Origin: Lacticaseibacillus casei DSM 20011 = JCM 1134 = ATCC 393
GTDB taxonomy: Bacteria > Bacillota > Bacilli > Lactobacillales > Lactobacillaceae
Assembly (NCBI RefSeq): GCF_000829055.1
Contig: NZ_AP012544.1
Span: 434,001-498,000 of the forward strand
Length of the DNA stretch: 64,000 nucleotides
Direction of reading: 5' to 3'
Position numbers and translations under genes: made by a program
Part shown: positions 57,043 to 64,000 of the stretch, piece by piece
How the letters are laid out: each line of letters starts with the position of its first letter
Position numbering within the stretch: the stretch's first letter is position 1
The notes under the pieces: generated by a model
Told to the model about the DNA's origin: nothing
The model's database searches: none
The model's input: the letters and a program-made list of their open reading frames with translations, nothing else

Positions 57043-57522
57043 ATGGCGACTAACATTTCGATTCTTGTTTTAGCAATGATTGCGGCCGGTATGGGCATTA
57101 TGCTCTACCAACGACGTAAGTACTTCTATTTGGGAACATTCTTCATAGGACACGGTATGACAAGCACTGTCATCAATTTAAAAAACAGTGGGCATTACGT
57201 CATCAATATCACTAATGTTAGTGAAAATCCCCAAGCGCCTGCTAGCTTTAAAATAGAAGAGGGATCGTTCCGCAAAGATGGAACAGTCATTGACTTGAAG
57301 CCGGAAAAATTATCAACTTTTACCTATCCAAATTCGCAGGCTTTAATGACAAATGATTGGGGTGGACATGAGGAGTCGGAATCAGAAAGTCACCAGATAT
57401 CATTGCAAAACCATGCTCTGATGCTCTCTGGAGAAGAACTTCAACCACTTAATCAGGGAAAAGTCGTGACAGTTAAGCAATTTATGCAGAATAAGAAGAA
57501 GCCAAAGTCTGCTAAAGTGTGA
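57043..57522 (+). CDS. Single-span membrane protein of unknown function
   Basis: About 159 residues: an N-terminal membrane helix (ISILVLAMIAAGMGIMLY), a basic stop-transfer YQRRKYF, then a soluble beta-rich domain (HYVINITNVSENPQAPASFK) and a Lys-rich tail. It is not a recognised family; the helix-plus-domain shape recalls YajC-like proteins, but the sequence does not match. Start chosen at MATNISIL, with GAGGTG upstream. It follows the PTS terminator and precedes another terminator, so it may have its own promoter. Confidence 0.6.
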   Translation: MATNISILVLAMIAAGMGIMLYQRRKYFYLGTFFIGHGMTSTVINLKNSGHYVINITNVSENPQAPASFKIEEGSFRKDGTVIDLKPEKLSTFTYPNSQALMTNDWGGHEESESESHQISLQNHALMLSGEELQPLNQGKVVTVKQFMQNKKKPKSAKV

Positions 57523-57571
57523 CTGGTTGAGTCAATGCTTTGGGGTCTGCGTTTGTCAGTAAGATGGAACG

Positions 57572-57608
57572 AAAAAACAGCTAATCTGTCTATGCGGATT
57601 AGCTGTTT
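57572..57608 (+). terminator. Terminator after the unknown membrane protein gene
   Basis: AAAACAGCTAATC pairs with GATTAGCTGTTT around a 10-nt loop. Confidence 0.7.
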
Positions 57609-57769
57609 GCGTATGGTTTCCTTTGTGGCGGCTTTTGAGGCTTGAAGGGATCAACTTGTAAAAGTGAAAGTACCTATCTTTCCTGAATCTGATGCTGATT
57701 GCCTGTAACGCCTCCGTCTGGCTTAAGTCTAATAGCGTATTTTAATTAATTGCTGGCTCAATGGATCAA

Positions 57770-58537
57770 CTAAAAATAAGCCTGCACAAACAAATCCACC
57801 GCCAACCCAAACGCAGCAAACGCAATTAAAATCCGAAGTAACTTAACCGGAACATGCCGCACAACGATCGGACCACAGTAGCCGCCAATCAGAAAACCGA
57901 TACCGAGTGGGAGGACGACGAGCCAATCGATTTTACCGGTCCATGCGTAAATAATTGTCGCCACTGCATTAGCCATGAAAGCCATGACGTTCTTGAAGGC
58001 GTTGAGAACTGCAAATCTTTGGGGTAGGCTGAGCGTTAAAATTGCGAGGATAATGACGCCGCCTGCCGCACCGAAGTATCCGGTGTAGGCACCGATCAAG
58101 AAGAGACCGATAGCTTTTAAAATCAGGCCGAACTTGTTCTGATCGCGTAAGGCAGGTACATTCTTCCGGTCCGCTTGGTGTCCGCTGACTAAGAGGAGAA
58201 CACCGGCTGACAGAATGAAGAAGGGGACGACGTGTTCGAATGTGGACGCCGGTTCAATAAGTAAAAGTGCAGATCCTAGAATGCCGCCTGCTAGCGTGAG
58301 GGCGGTTAAGCCGGTGACCAGTTTGCCTTCACCACGAAGTTCGCGGGATGATGATGCGGTTGCGCCGATACCGGAGAGCACGAGTCCGGCTGTATTGGTT
58401 ACGTTGGCAATGACTGGCGGGATGCCGGCTATGAGGAGTGCTGGGTAGGAAACCAACGAAGCTAAGCCAGCAATCGAAGCCAATAAGCCACCGAGGATGC
58501 CGGCGCCGATAAAGTAAATGAATAACCAAAATGTCAT
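57770..58537 (-). CDS. TauE/SafE-family membrane transporter
   Basis: A 255-residue membrane protein with about eight helices in two related halves. The N-terminal GILGGLLASIAGLASLVSYP and the middle GAYTGYFGAAGGVIILAIL are the paired signature loops of the TauE/SafE (DUF81) family, exporters of sulfite and other small anions in some bacteria. The start at MTFWLFIY is weakly supported. Single gene convergent with the PTS side. Substrate unknown. Confidence 0.82.
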   Translation of the reverse strand: MTFWLFIYFIGAGILGGLLASIAGLASLVSYPALLIAGIPPVIANVTNTAGLVLSGIGATASSSRELRGEGKLVTGLTALTLAGGILGSALLLIEPASTFEHVVPFFILSAGVLLLVSGHQADRKNVPALRDQNKFGLILKAIGLFLIGAYTGYFGAAGGVIILAILTLSLPQRFAVLNAFKNVMAFMANAVATIIYAWTGKIDWLVVLPLGIGFLIGGYCGPIVVRHVPVKLLRILIAFAAFGLAVDLFVQAYF

Positions 58538-58601
58538 GGTTGCGTCCCATCTGATTTCAAATTTTTTCTTTGTCAGTGTCTCGCTAAATTGTACTGAATG
58601 T

Positions 58602-58648
58602 CAAGAAAACCCCGGTTGAAGTTGGTGGCTTCAGCCGGGGTTTCTTGT
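58602..58648 (-). terminator. Terminator of the tagatose operon
   Basis: On the minus strand AAGAAACCCCGGCTGAAG pairs with CTTCAACCGGGGTTTTCTT around a short loop, 10 nt after the last stop. Confidence 0.85.
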
Positions 58649-58657
58649 CTATGAAGT

Positions 58658-59683
58658 TTAAAGCTCTTGTGCAGCCCGCTGAATTTTATCAACGAATTCT
58701 GTCATATCAGCTTGCGGCTTTAGAACATTCGTCAGGGCGACCGCAGCCTTTTTCTGCTTGCGGTTGATGCTGAGTAAGCCGGTATAACCGAGGACACTGC
58801 CACTGTTGCCTAACCAGCCGTCAGCAAGCTTGTGCCAGCCGAATCCGTAGCCACCTTCAGCAGCCTTGAAGATGGTTTCCCAGCTTCCTGCTTTGAGTAA
58901 CTTGCCTTTCAACACAGCTTGCGCAAACTTTTCAAGATCGTCGACTGTTGTGACTAAGCCGCGATCTGCCTGATTTTCGTCACCTTTACCAGCGAGGTTC
59001 GGGTTGCCGGCAATCCAGTGATAGCTTTCCGCAAAAGCGTGTGAGGTGCCGATTTTGGTATGTGTCAAAGCCAAAGGATCGTAAATGCTTTCCTTCAAAA
59101 TGGCTTCAAGCGTGCGTTCCTCAGTGAGCCGATCAAGCACTTCGCCTAGCAAAATGGCGTTGGTGGCGCTGTAAGCAGTCTGGCTACCTGGCTTGAAGGC
59201 TAACGGTTGATCATCAACGACATCCAAGACTTTGGCCAGATCCATGTCCGCGGCATTGTGTTGGTTGATTTGTAAGGCTAGGCGCTCACCTGGTAAGGTT
59301 GCCGGAGCGTTCGCCTTGAATGGTTCAGCCATGAGCGTTAAGTAATCGGGAATCCCACTTTGCATCGTGGCGAGCTGGCCGATGGTGATTTTGTCAGCTT
59401 GCTTATATTCAGGCACGTATTGTGATAGTTTGTCGGTCAGTTTTAGCGCGCCTTTTTCGACAAATTGCATGAGCAAAACGCCAAAGAATTGTTGCGTGAC
59501 AGTTCCGGCACCGCTGAGTGTATGTGATGCGAATGGAACCTTCATATCGATATGGGCAAAGCCTTGCGAATCTGCTGCTAACTCTTTGTCGGCAGTCACC
59601 ACTGCGACTGCGCCGTTATAGTGTTCGGTTTGTAAGGAACGACTTAATGGTGATTCATCTTTAACTGATTCTAGTTCTACCAT
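58658..59683 (-). CDS. Beta-lactamase-fold protein lacking the catalytic residues
   Basis: A 341-residue member of the class C beta-lactamase / serine-hydrolase fold. The line after the first motif (QFFGVLLMQFVEKGALKLTD) is normal for the family. However, the SxxK motif that should read like GSVSKQF is GTVTQQF (T61 for Ser, Q64 for Lys). The YxN motif is YSATNA and the third motif is GNSGSVLGY. It is therefore probably not a hydrolase. No signal peptide when started at MVELESVK (GGAGG upstream), so cytosolic. Last gene of the lac/tagatose operon, 82 nt after the DUF4867 gene. A binding or structural role is possible; nothing is known from sequence. Confidence 0.75.
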   Translation of the reverse strand: MVELESVKDESPLSRSLQTEHYNGAVAVVTADKELAADSQGFAHIDMKVPFASHTLSGAGTVTQQFFGVLLMQFVEKGALKLTDKLSQYVPEYKQADKITIGQLATMQSGIPDYLTLMAEPFKANAPATLPGERLALQINQHNAADMDLAKVLDVVDDQPLAFKPGSQTAYSATNAILLGEVLDRLTEERTLEAILKESIYDPLALTHTKIGTSHAFAESYHWIAGNPNLAGKGDENQADRGLVTTVDDLEKFAQAVLKGKLLKAGSWETIFKAAEGGYGFGWHKLADGWLGNSGSVLGYTGLLSINRKQKKAAVALTNVLKPQADMTEFVDKIQRAAQEL

Positions 59684-59765
59684 GTATAAACGCCTCCAAA
59701 AATGAACGATCGGTCGAGTCTTAGCTTGTGCTTGTTGGGGCATCGGCGTCGTCGGCCATGATTGA

Positions 59766-60446
59766 TTAATCTAGATGTGCCACTTTGACGAGCTCGCCTG
59801 TCACGCCGACTTGGATCCTTTGCTTGATTTTATCGGTGCGGGTGGCATGAACGACTTGGAACTTATTTTGTTTAACGATCAGCTTGTTGTCAGTGTGGTA
59901 ATCAGCTGGTAAGGGTTGATTACTGCCGCGGATCAGCATCACGATAAACTTGAACCCACTGGCATGGGCTTCACATGGGCTGTAGTGCAACGTGTCGCTG
60001 AAGAATTCAACCACGGTGCCAGCTGGAACGAAGAACAGTTTAGCATCCTTTTCCGCGTTGAATTTGCCAGCGTGCATTTGGCCGCGCTTGCCGATGACCA
60101 TGACGACATCTGTGAAAAAGACGTTCACTTCACTGCCTTGGTGGAATTCCACGGCGGTTAAAGCTTCGGCGTGGCCAGCACATTCGCCTGCTTCGATTGG
60201 CAGGCCAGCGAAAACATCGCGGCCGATTTGCTGAACAACCGGAATCTTTTCCATGTCCGGGTTTGACGGAACATAGAGGTTGGCTGCGGTTGGGGCAGGA
60301 ATCTTGACGTTTTGGTCCATGAACGTTTTGAGCTCACTGACGTCGTATTGCGGGTAAGTGACGCCGTAATCGGCAAACGCCGGATCCGTTAGCTGATGAA
60401 TCTGCTTATCTGGATTCAACTGCTGAATCTTTTCAAAAGTTGACAT
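59766..60446 (-). CDS. DUF4867 family protein
   Basis: A 226-residue protein that resembles DUF4867, often found next to tagatose/lac genes. The core looks like a cupin-type barrel (EALTAVEFHQGSEVNVFFTD and KLFFVPAGTVVEFFSDTLHYSPC), suggesting a small-molecule isomerase or hydrolase. Start at MSTFEKIQQL with GAAAGAAG upstream; an in-frame TTG six codons earlier overlaps that site. It lies 20 nt after lacC in the operon. No reaction is known to me; a sugar or sugar-phosphate side reaction of the tagatose pathway is an inference from context. Confidence 0.75.
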   Translation of the reverse strand: MSTFEKIQQLNPDKQIHQLTDPAFADYGVTYPQYDVSELKTFMDQNVKIPAPTAANLYVPSNPDMEKIPVVQQIGRDVFAGLPIEAGECAGHAEALTAVEFHQGSEVNVFFTDVVMVIGKRGQMHAGKFNAEKDAKLFFVPAGTVVEFFSDTLHYSPCEAHASGFKFIVMLIRGSNQPLPADYHTDNKLIVKQNKFQVVHATRTDKIKQRIQVGVTGELVKVAHLD

Positions 60447-60466
60447 TTGATGGCTTCTTTCCAAAA

Positions 60467-61405
60467 TTAGTAATTTTCAATCGTGACTTTGGCAAAATAG
60501 GTATCGAACTTCGCCGGGTTGACGAAGCCGGTTTCTGCTTCCATCGTGTTGAGCATCCCAGTGGTCATCGCCGTCTTCATAATGTCTTCGTCAGACTTGC
60601 CATCGTGAATGCCCATGGCGAGCCCGGCTAAGGTTGAATCACCAGAACCAACCGGATTGACGACCTGAATCTTAGGAATGGCGGCGTGATAGAACTTGTC
60701 TTGATGCTTAACAAAGGCGCCTGCCGATCCCAAGGAAACGACAATCCAATCAACGCCATCAAAAATCGGATCCTGGAGGTCTTGTTTCAACGCGGCATAA
60801 TCGGTTTTATCGACTTCGCGGTTAAGCAAGCCGGCAAGTTCTTCTTCGTTTGGTTTGATCAAAAGGGGCTTCACTGGCGCTTCGAGTGCGGACTTCAAAG
60901 TAGCGCCGGATGTATCAAGCAAGACTTTAACGTTTTTGGCGCCGGCGTGGGCGATCATTTGCGTGTAATAGTCTTCCGGAAGTCCTTGCGGCATGGAGCC
61001 GGAAATCGTCAGCAGATCGGCCTGATCCAGCAACTTGTCAAAGTGATCGAGAAACTTTTGTGCATCTTCAGGGGTAATTGTTGGTCCGGCTTCAAGAATC
61101 TCGGTTTGCTTGCCGCCATCATGAAGCATCGCGATGGAACTACGGGTTTCCGCATCGATCGGCAGAAAATCATGGGCGATGCCATCGCGATCCAATTGAT
61201 TCTCCAACCATTTGCCAAAATAGCCGCCAATAAAGCCAGTCGCAGTAAGATCGTGATCCAGCATGTGAATTACCCGGGAAACATTCAGCCCCTTACCGCC
61301 AGCGGTCTTGCGAACATTTTTGACGCGATTCACCGTGTCGATTTTAAGATGTTCGAGTGGGTAGGAAACGTCGATTGAGGGGTTTAAAGTGACGGTTAAA
61401 ATCAT
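60467..61405 (-). CDS. lacC: Tagatose-6-phosphate kinase
   Basis: Phosphorylates tagatose-6-phosphate to tagatose-1,6-bisphosphate. A 312-residue PfkB-family kinase: ILTVTLNPSIDVSYPLEHL at the N-terminus, TAGGKGLNVSRVIHMLDHD for the sugar, and the catalytic VNPVGSGDSTLAGLAMGI (GxGD). Start at MILTVTLNP after AAGGAG. It follows lacD by about 126 nt, with a hairpin in the gap. The order lacA-lacB-lacD-lacC differs from the lacABCD order of streptococci and staphylococci. Confidence 0.92.
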   Translation of the reverse strand: MILTVTLNPSIDVSYPLEHLKIDTVNRVKNVRKTAGGKGLNVSRVIHMLDHDLTATGFIGGYFGKWLENQLDRDGIAHDFLPIDAETRSSIAMLHDGGKQTEILEAGPTITPEDAQKFLDHFDKLLDQADLLTISGSMPQGLPEDYYTQMIAHAGAKNVKVLLDTSGATLKSALEAPVKPLLIKPNEEELAGLLNREVDKTDYAALKQDLQDPIFDGVDWIVVSLGSAGAFVKHQDKFYHAAIPKIQVVNPVGSGDSTLAGLAMGIHDGKSDEDIMKTAMTTGMLNTMEAETGFVNPAKFDTYFAKVTIENY

Positions 61406-61421
61406 TTGTTCTTCTCCTTCT

Positions 61422-61436
61422 GAGCGAGAGCTGGCG
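61422..61436. repeat. Fragment of a family A element before lacC
   Basis: GAGCGAGAGCTGGCG matches the conserved end of the family A palindrome; on the minus strand it abuts the lacC ribosome site. Confidence 0.4.
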
Positions 61437-61483
61437 TGCATTCATTCAAACGTAACACTGCACTGCCGCCAGTCGTTCATTTA

Positions 61484-61517
61484 ATAAAAGCCGATTCCCT
61501 GGGGAGTCGGCTTTTAT
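61484..61517 (-). terminator. Hairpin within the lac operon between lacD and lacC
   Basis: ATAAAAGCCGA and TCGGCTTTTAT pair around a GC-rich loop, with TTAAATG after it on the minus strand. It may partly terminate or set an RNA cleavage point, lowering downstream expression relative to lacABD. Confidence 0.6.
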
Positions 61518-61531
61518 GGCCTACACACGAA

Positions 61532-62533
61532 CTAATCGTGAGTAACCTTGTCCGTCCAAGGGGTGGCAGTCTCAGCCAAAACCTTGTTCAAACGATCGAT
61601 GTTAGCTTTGCCTTCGGTTTCCAGCCACTTCTTGCCGGCAGCTTCGCCTTCAGCAGCAAATGGCTTAACGCCTGGCTTCCAGGTTGCCCGACCGCAGAGA
61701 ACACCATTAAAGGTTGAGCCTGCTTCCTTAGCGAATTTGAGTTCTTCGAGGAATAATTCATTTGAAACGCCTGCCGAAAGGAAAATAAACGGCAGATCGG
61801 TGGCATCGGACTGCGTCTTGTAGTACTTAGCGGCTTCTTCCTTGGTATAAACTGGGGTTACACCTTCATCAGTAAAGCCTTCAACAAACTTCTGGTCAAC
61901 CGGAACTTCAACTTTGAGGACAGAAACGTTGTACTGTGGCTTGCTGAATTCCTTGGTGATCTTGATAACCTTTTCTGGCTTGGCCTTGGCCCATGCAGCA
62001 GTGCCGGTTTCGTTGGTCTTGCCATCATAGGAGACCAATTCAAGGAACAGCGGCAGGTCGTTGGCCTTAGCTTCAGCACCGACACGTTCAACGAAGGCAT
62101 ATTTGCGATCGTTGATTGAGTCTGGTTCGTCTGGATCAATGTACAGCAAGAACTTGACCGCGTCGCCGCCTTCGTTCTTGATGCGCAAGGCACTCTGGTT
62201 GTCGATCAAATCAGGGAAGCGGCCAGGTTCGGTGGCATCGTAGCCAGTCTTTTCGTAAGAAAGCAACAGGCCGGCTTGAGGTGCCCGAACTTTTGCAGCT
62301 GGCAAGCCATATTCCGGATCCAGCAAAATGGAGCTAGCGTACTTGGTTAATTCTTCAGATACAGCTTTTTTGAAATCAACAATCGTAGTTTCGTCAGCCG
62401 GTTTGTTGGCAGCAGCTGCCAGCATTTTCTTCAGGGAACCACGTTGGTCAATGGCCAAAGCGGAGATAACATTGTTGTCATCGGAAAGTTTTTGTAAGTG
62501 CTTAAATTGACCAGCAGTAAGGGTAACAGTCAT
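61532..62533 (-). CDS. lacD: Tagatose-1,6-bisphosphate aldolase
   Basis: Cleaves tagatose-1,6-bisphosphate to dihydroxyacetone phosphate and glyceraldehyde-3-phosphate. A 333-residue class I LacD: VISALAIDQRGSLKKML near the start, ILLDPEYGLPAAKVRAPQAG, the Schiff-base region YNVSVLKVEVPVDQKFVEG (Lys in LKVEVP), and LPFIFLSAGVSNELFLEEL. RBS GGAGG. Strongly codon-adapted like the rest of the operon. A short palindrome lies between lacB and this gene. Confidence 0.94.
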   Translation of the reverse strand: MTVTLTAGQFKHLQKLSDDNNVISALAIDQRGSLKKMLAAAANKPADETTIVDFKKAVSEELTKYASSILLDPEYGLPAAKVRAPQAGLLLSYEKTGYDATEPGRFPDLIDNQSALRIKNEGGDAVKFLLYIDPDEPDSINDRKYAFVERVGAEAKANDLPLFLELVSYDGKTNETGTAAWAKAKPEKVIKITKEFSKPQYNVSVLKVEVPVDQKFVEGFTDEGVTPVYTKEEAAKYYKTQSDATDLPFIFLSAGVSNELFLEELKFAKEAGSTFNGVLCGRATWKPGVKPFAAEGEAAGKKWLETEGKANIDRLNKVLAETATPWTDKVTHD

Positions 62534-62562
62534 ATGAAAATTCCTCCATTAGTAAGGGCTAG

Positions 62563-62580
62563 TGAGCGCGTTAACGCTCA
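62563..62580. repeat. Short palindrome (family A remnant) between lacB and lacD
   Basis: TGAGCGCGTTAACGCTCA is an almost perfect 18-bp palindrome built from the GAGCG and AACGC ends of family A, upstream of the lacD ribosome site on the minus strand. Confidence 0.4.
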
Positions 62581-62590
62581 TGAAGCCAAA

Positions 62591-63109
62591 TTAATCGTGA
62601 TAAACGCCTTCGTCCCACTTTTCGAGTTCAGCATCGAAGAAGTGCGGATTGTCTTTTTGTTCTGGGTTAGGCTTAGCAATTTTGTCAATCTTGTCGATGA
62701 TCTTCTTGTTTTCCGGAGTTTCCTTGTAAGTTGCGTCAAGGAAAGCTTTAACCGTATCTTCAATCAAGTGGATACCGGTAACGGCACCGCCAATGCCTAA
62801 CACGTTGGCATTCAATTGTTCACGTGCATAAACTGCTGAAGTTGCGTCATTGGCCATCGCGGCACGGACGCCTTCGTTTTTATCGGCAGCAGTTGAGATA
62901 CCGATGCCGGTTCCGCACATTACGATACCTAAATCTGCGCGCCCATCAGCAACGTCTTCGGCAACGCGTTTGCCATAAATTGGGTAGTGGGTACGGTGCG
63001 TGTCATAGGTACCTTCATCAATTACCTTGTAGCCCATGTCTTTCAGCATGTTGGAGACTTGGATTTTTTCATTGGTGACAATGTGGTCATTTCCGATTGC
63101 AATAATCAT
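62591..63109 (-). CDS. lacB: Galactose-6-phosphate isomerase subunit LacB (operon copy)
   Basis: A 172-residue LacB in the complete tagatose operon. Active-site loop [19 protein letters not shown] is canonical, unlike the copy at 9149-9667. Other blocks: [41 protein letters not shown]. It follows lacA by 45 nt. With LacA it makes tagatose-6-phosphate for LacC. Confidence 0.93.
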   Translation of the reverse strand: MIIAIGNDHIVTNEKIQVSNMLKDMGYKVIDEGTYDTHRTHYPIYGKRVAEDVADGRADLGIVMCGTGIGISTAADKNEGVRAAMANDATSAVYAREQLNANVLGIGGAVTGIHLIEDTVKAFLDATYKETPENKKIIDKIDKIAKPNPEQKDNPHFFDAELEKWDEGVYHD

Positions 63110-63154
63110 TAGGATGAAACTTCCTTTCTTGGCTTAAATAAACGGAGACGTAAC

Positions 63155-63589
<435 letters not shown>

Positions 63590-63610
63590 CTATTCTCCTT
63601 CTTTGTTTGT

Positions 63611-63730
63611 GAGCGTGAGCTGGCACGGTTAGGAGCCGGACTATAAGTGGCCTTGGGCGTGTGATGGCCGGGCTTTGGCCATTGCGACCCAGGCTCTTAT
63701 ACGCAGGCTTCTGTGCCAGCGAACGCGTTA
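63611..63730. repeat. Family A structured intergenic element, full copy, between lacR and lacA
   Basis: 120 bp, same layout as 6822-6940. On the minus strand GCTGGCAC pairs with GTGCCAGC, AGAAGCC with GGCTCCT, TATAAG with CTTATA, and ATGGCC with GGCCAT around AAAGCCC. Relative to the gdhA copy nearly every stem has changed on both sides, while the loop has not. Its outer edge AACGCGTTA includes the stop codon of lacR. Confidence 0.88.
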
Positions 63731-64000
63731 TGATTTTCCTACGATAACAGAGGTATACTCGCTAAAATGCTGCTTATCGTCAGCGCTGATACCATCATCC
63801 GTGATGAGGCCATCAGTCTGATCGAGGTCATAGAAGCTGTAAAAATCTTGCCGATTCAGTTTAAAATGATCCGCAGCAACAAACTTCATGCCGGCATTGT
63901 TGAGGGCAATCCGCTGGGTCTGCCCCTCTTCAGGACTGGCATTGCTGATATGGTTGTCGGCAATCCCGTTGACACTGATAAACGCCTTGGTAGTCGTGAG
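63728..64000 (-). CDS. lacR: DeoR-family regulator LacR, C-terminal part (runs off the window)
   Basis: The minus-strand frame is open from the window edge to TAA (63730-63728), about 90 residues. AFISVNGIADNHISNASPEE, then QRIALNNAGMKFVAADHFK, then FYSFYDLDQTDGLITDDG, are the C-terminal sensor-domain blocks of DeoR/LacR sugar-phosphate repressors. The N-terminal HTH is outside the window. LacR proteins respond to tagatose-6-phosphate. It is the natural candidate to bind the periodic operators at 10253-10288 and 54025-54050. Confidence 0.85.
   Translation of the reverse strand, partial: LTTTKAFISVNGIADNHISNASPEEGQTQRIALNNAGMKFVAADHFKLNRQDFYSFYDLDQTDGLITDDGISADDKQHFSEYTSVIVGKS

Overview
The window looks like chromosome of a lactic acid bacterium of the Lacticaseibacillus casei/paracasei/rhamnosus group. 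The reasons are strong GGAGG ribosome sites with frequent TTG/GTG starts, many PTS operons, CcpA (cre) sites, a galKETR-M Leloir operon, lacABCD tagatose-6-phosphate genes, cellobiose and glycerol operons, an alpha-glycerophosphate oxidase, and moderate GC. This assignment rests on gene content and recognisable protein families; no search was run. I saw no tRNA, rRNA, CRISPR array or prophage.

Layout. 1-9.1 kb: the end of a GH13 glucosidase with its PTS EIIABC, a broken sstT, an amino-acid permease, an L-2-hydroxyacid/lactate dehydrogenase, gdhA and an XRE regulator. 9.1-11 kb: a divergent lacB-lacA pair with its own promoter and operator, and cspA. 11-34 kb: housekeeping, stress and accessory genes (OsmC, two ABC-F proteins, oxidoreductases, permease, a DUF3800 protein with a histone-H1-like tail, Na+/H+ antiporter, alpha-carbonic anhydrase, YbjQ, a His-rich metal-binding protein, ammonium transporter, a broken DyP peroxidase, MgtC, MutS-like ATPase plus uracil-DNA glycosylase). 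34-41 kb: a cellobiose-type PTS operon with a PRD regulator. 41-45 kb: glpK-glpO-glpF. 46-53.7 kb: galKETR, a lone IS605-type tnpB, then galM. 54-57.5 kb: a mannose-family PTS (IIB-IIC-IID-IIA). 58-64 kb, minus strand: lacR (partial)-lacA-lacB-lacD-lacC, a DUF4867 gene and a beta-lactamase-fold gene.

How the parts fit. Galactose can be handled two ways here: the Leloir enzymes and the tagatose-6-phosphate enzymes. The lone lacAB pair and the mannose-family PTS carry the same unusual operator, (NNAACA-N4) repeated exactly every 10 bp just downstream of the -10 box. This suggests one DeoR/LacR-type repressor links them.

Most notable structure. Two families of intergenic elements are present. 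Family B is about 180 bp in three copies. Each lies 24-25 nt after a stop codon, in the same sense, and folds with covarying arms and two hairpins whose 7-nt loops all begin AAAA. Family A is about 120 bp in two full copies plus shorter derivatives. It lies 5' of genes and has a covarying long hairpin with a constant AAAGCCC loop. Other points are three genes each interrupted by a single in-frame stop codon, a probable attenuation leader in front of an Lsa-like ABC-F gene, and a tnpB insertion separating galM from galR.
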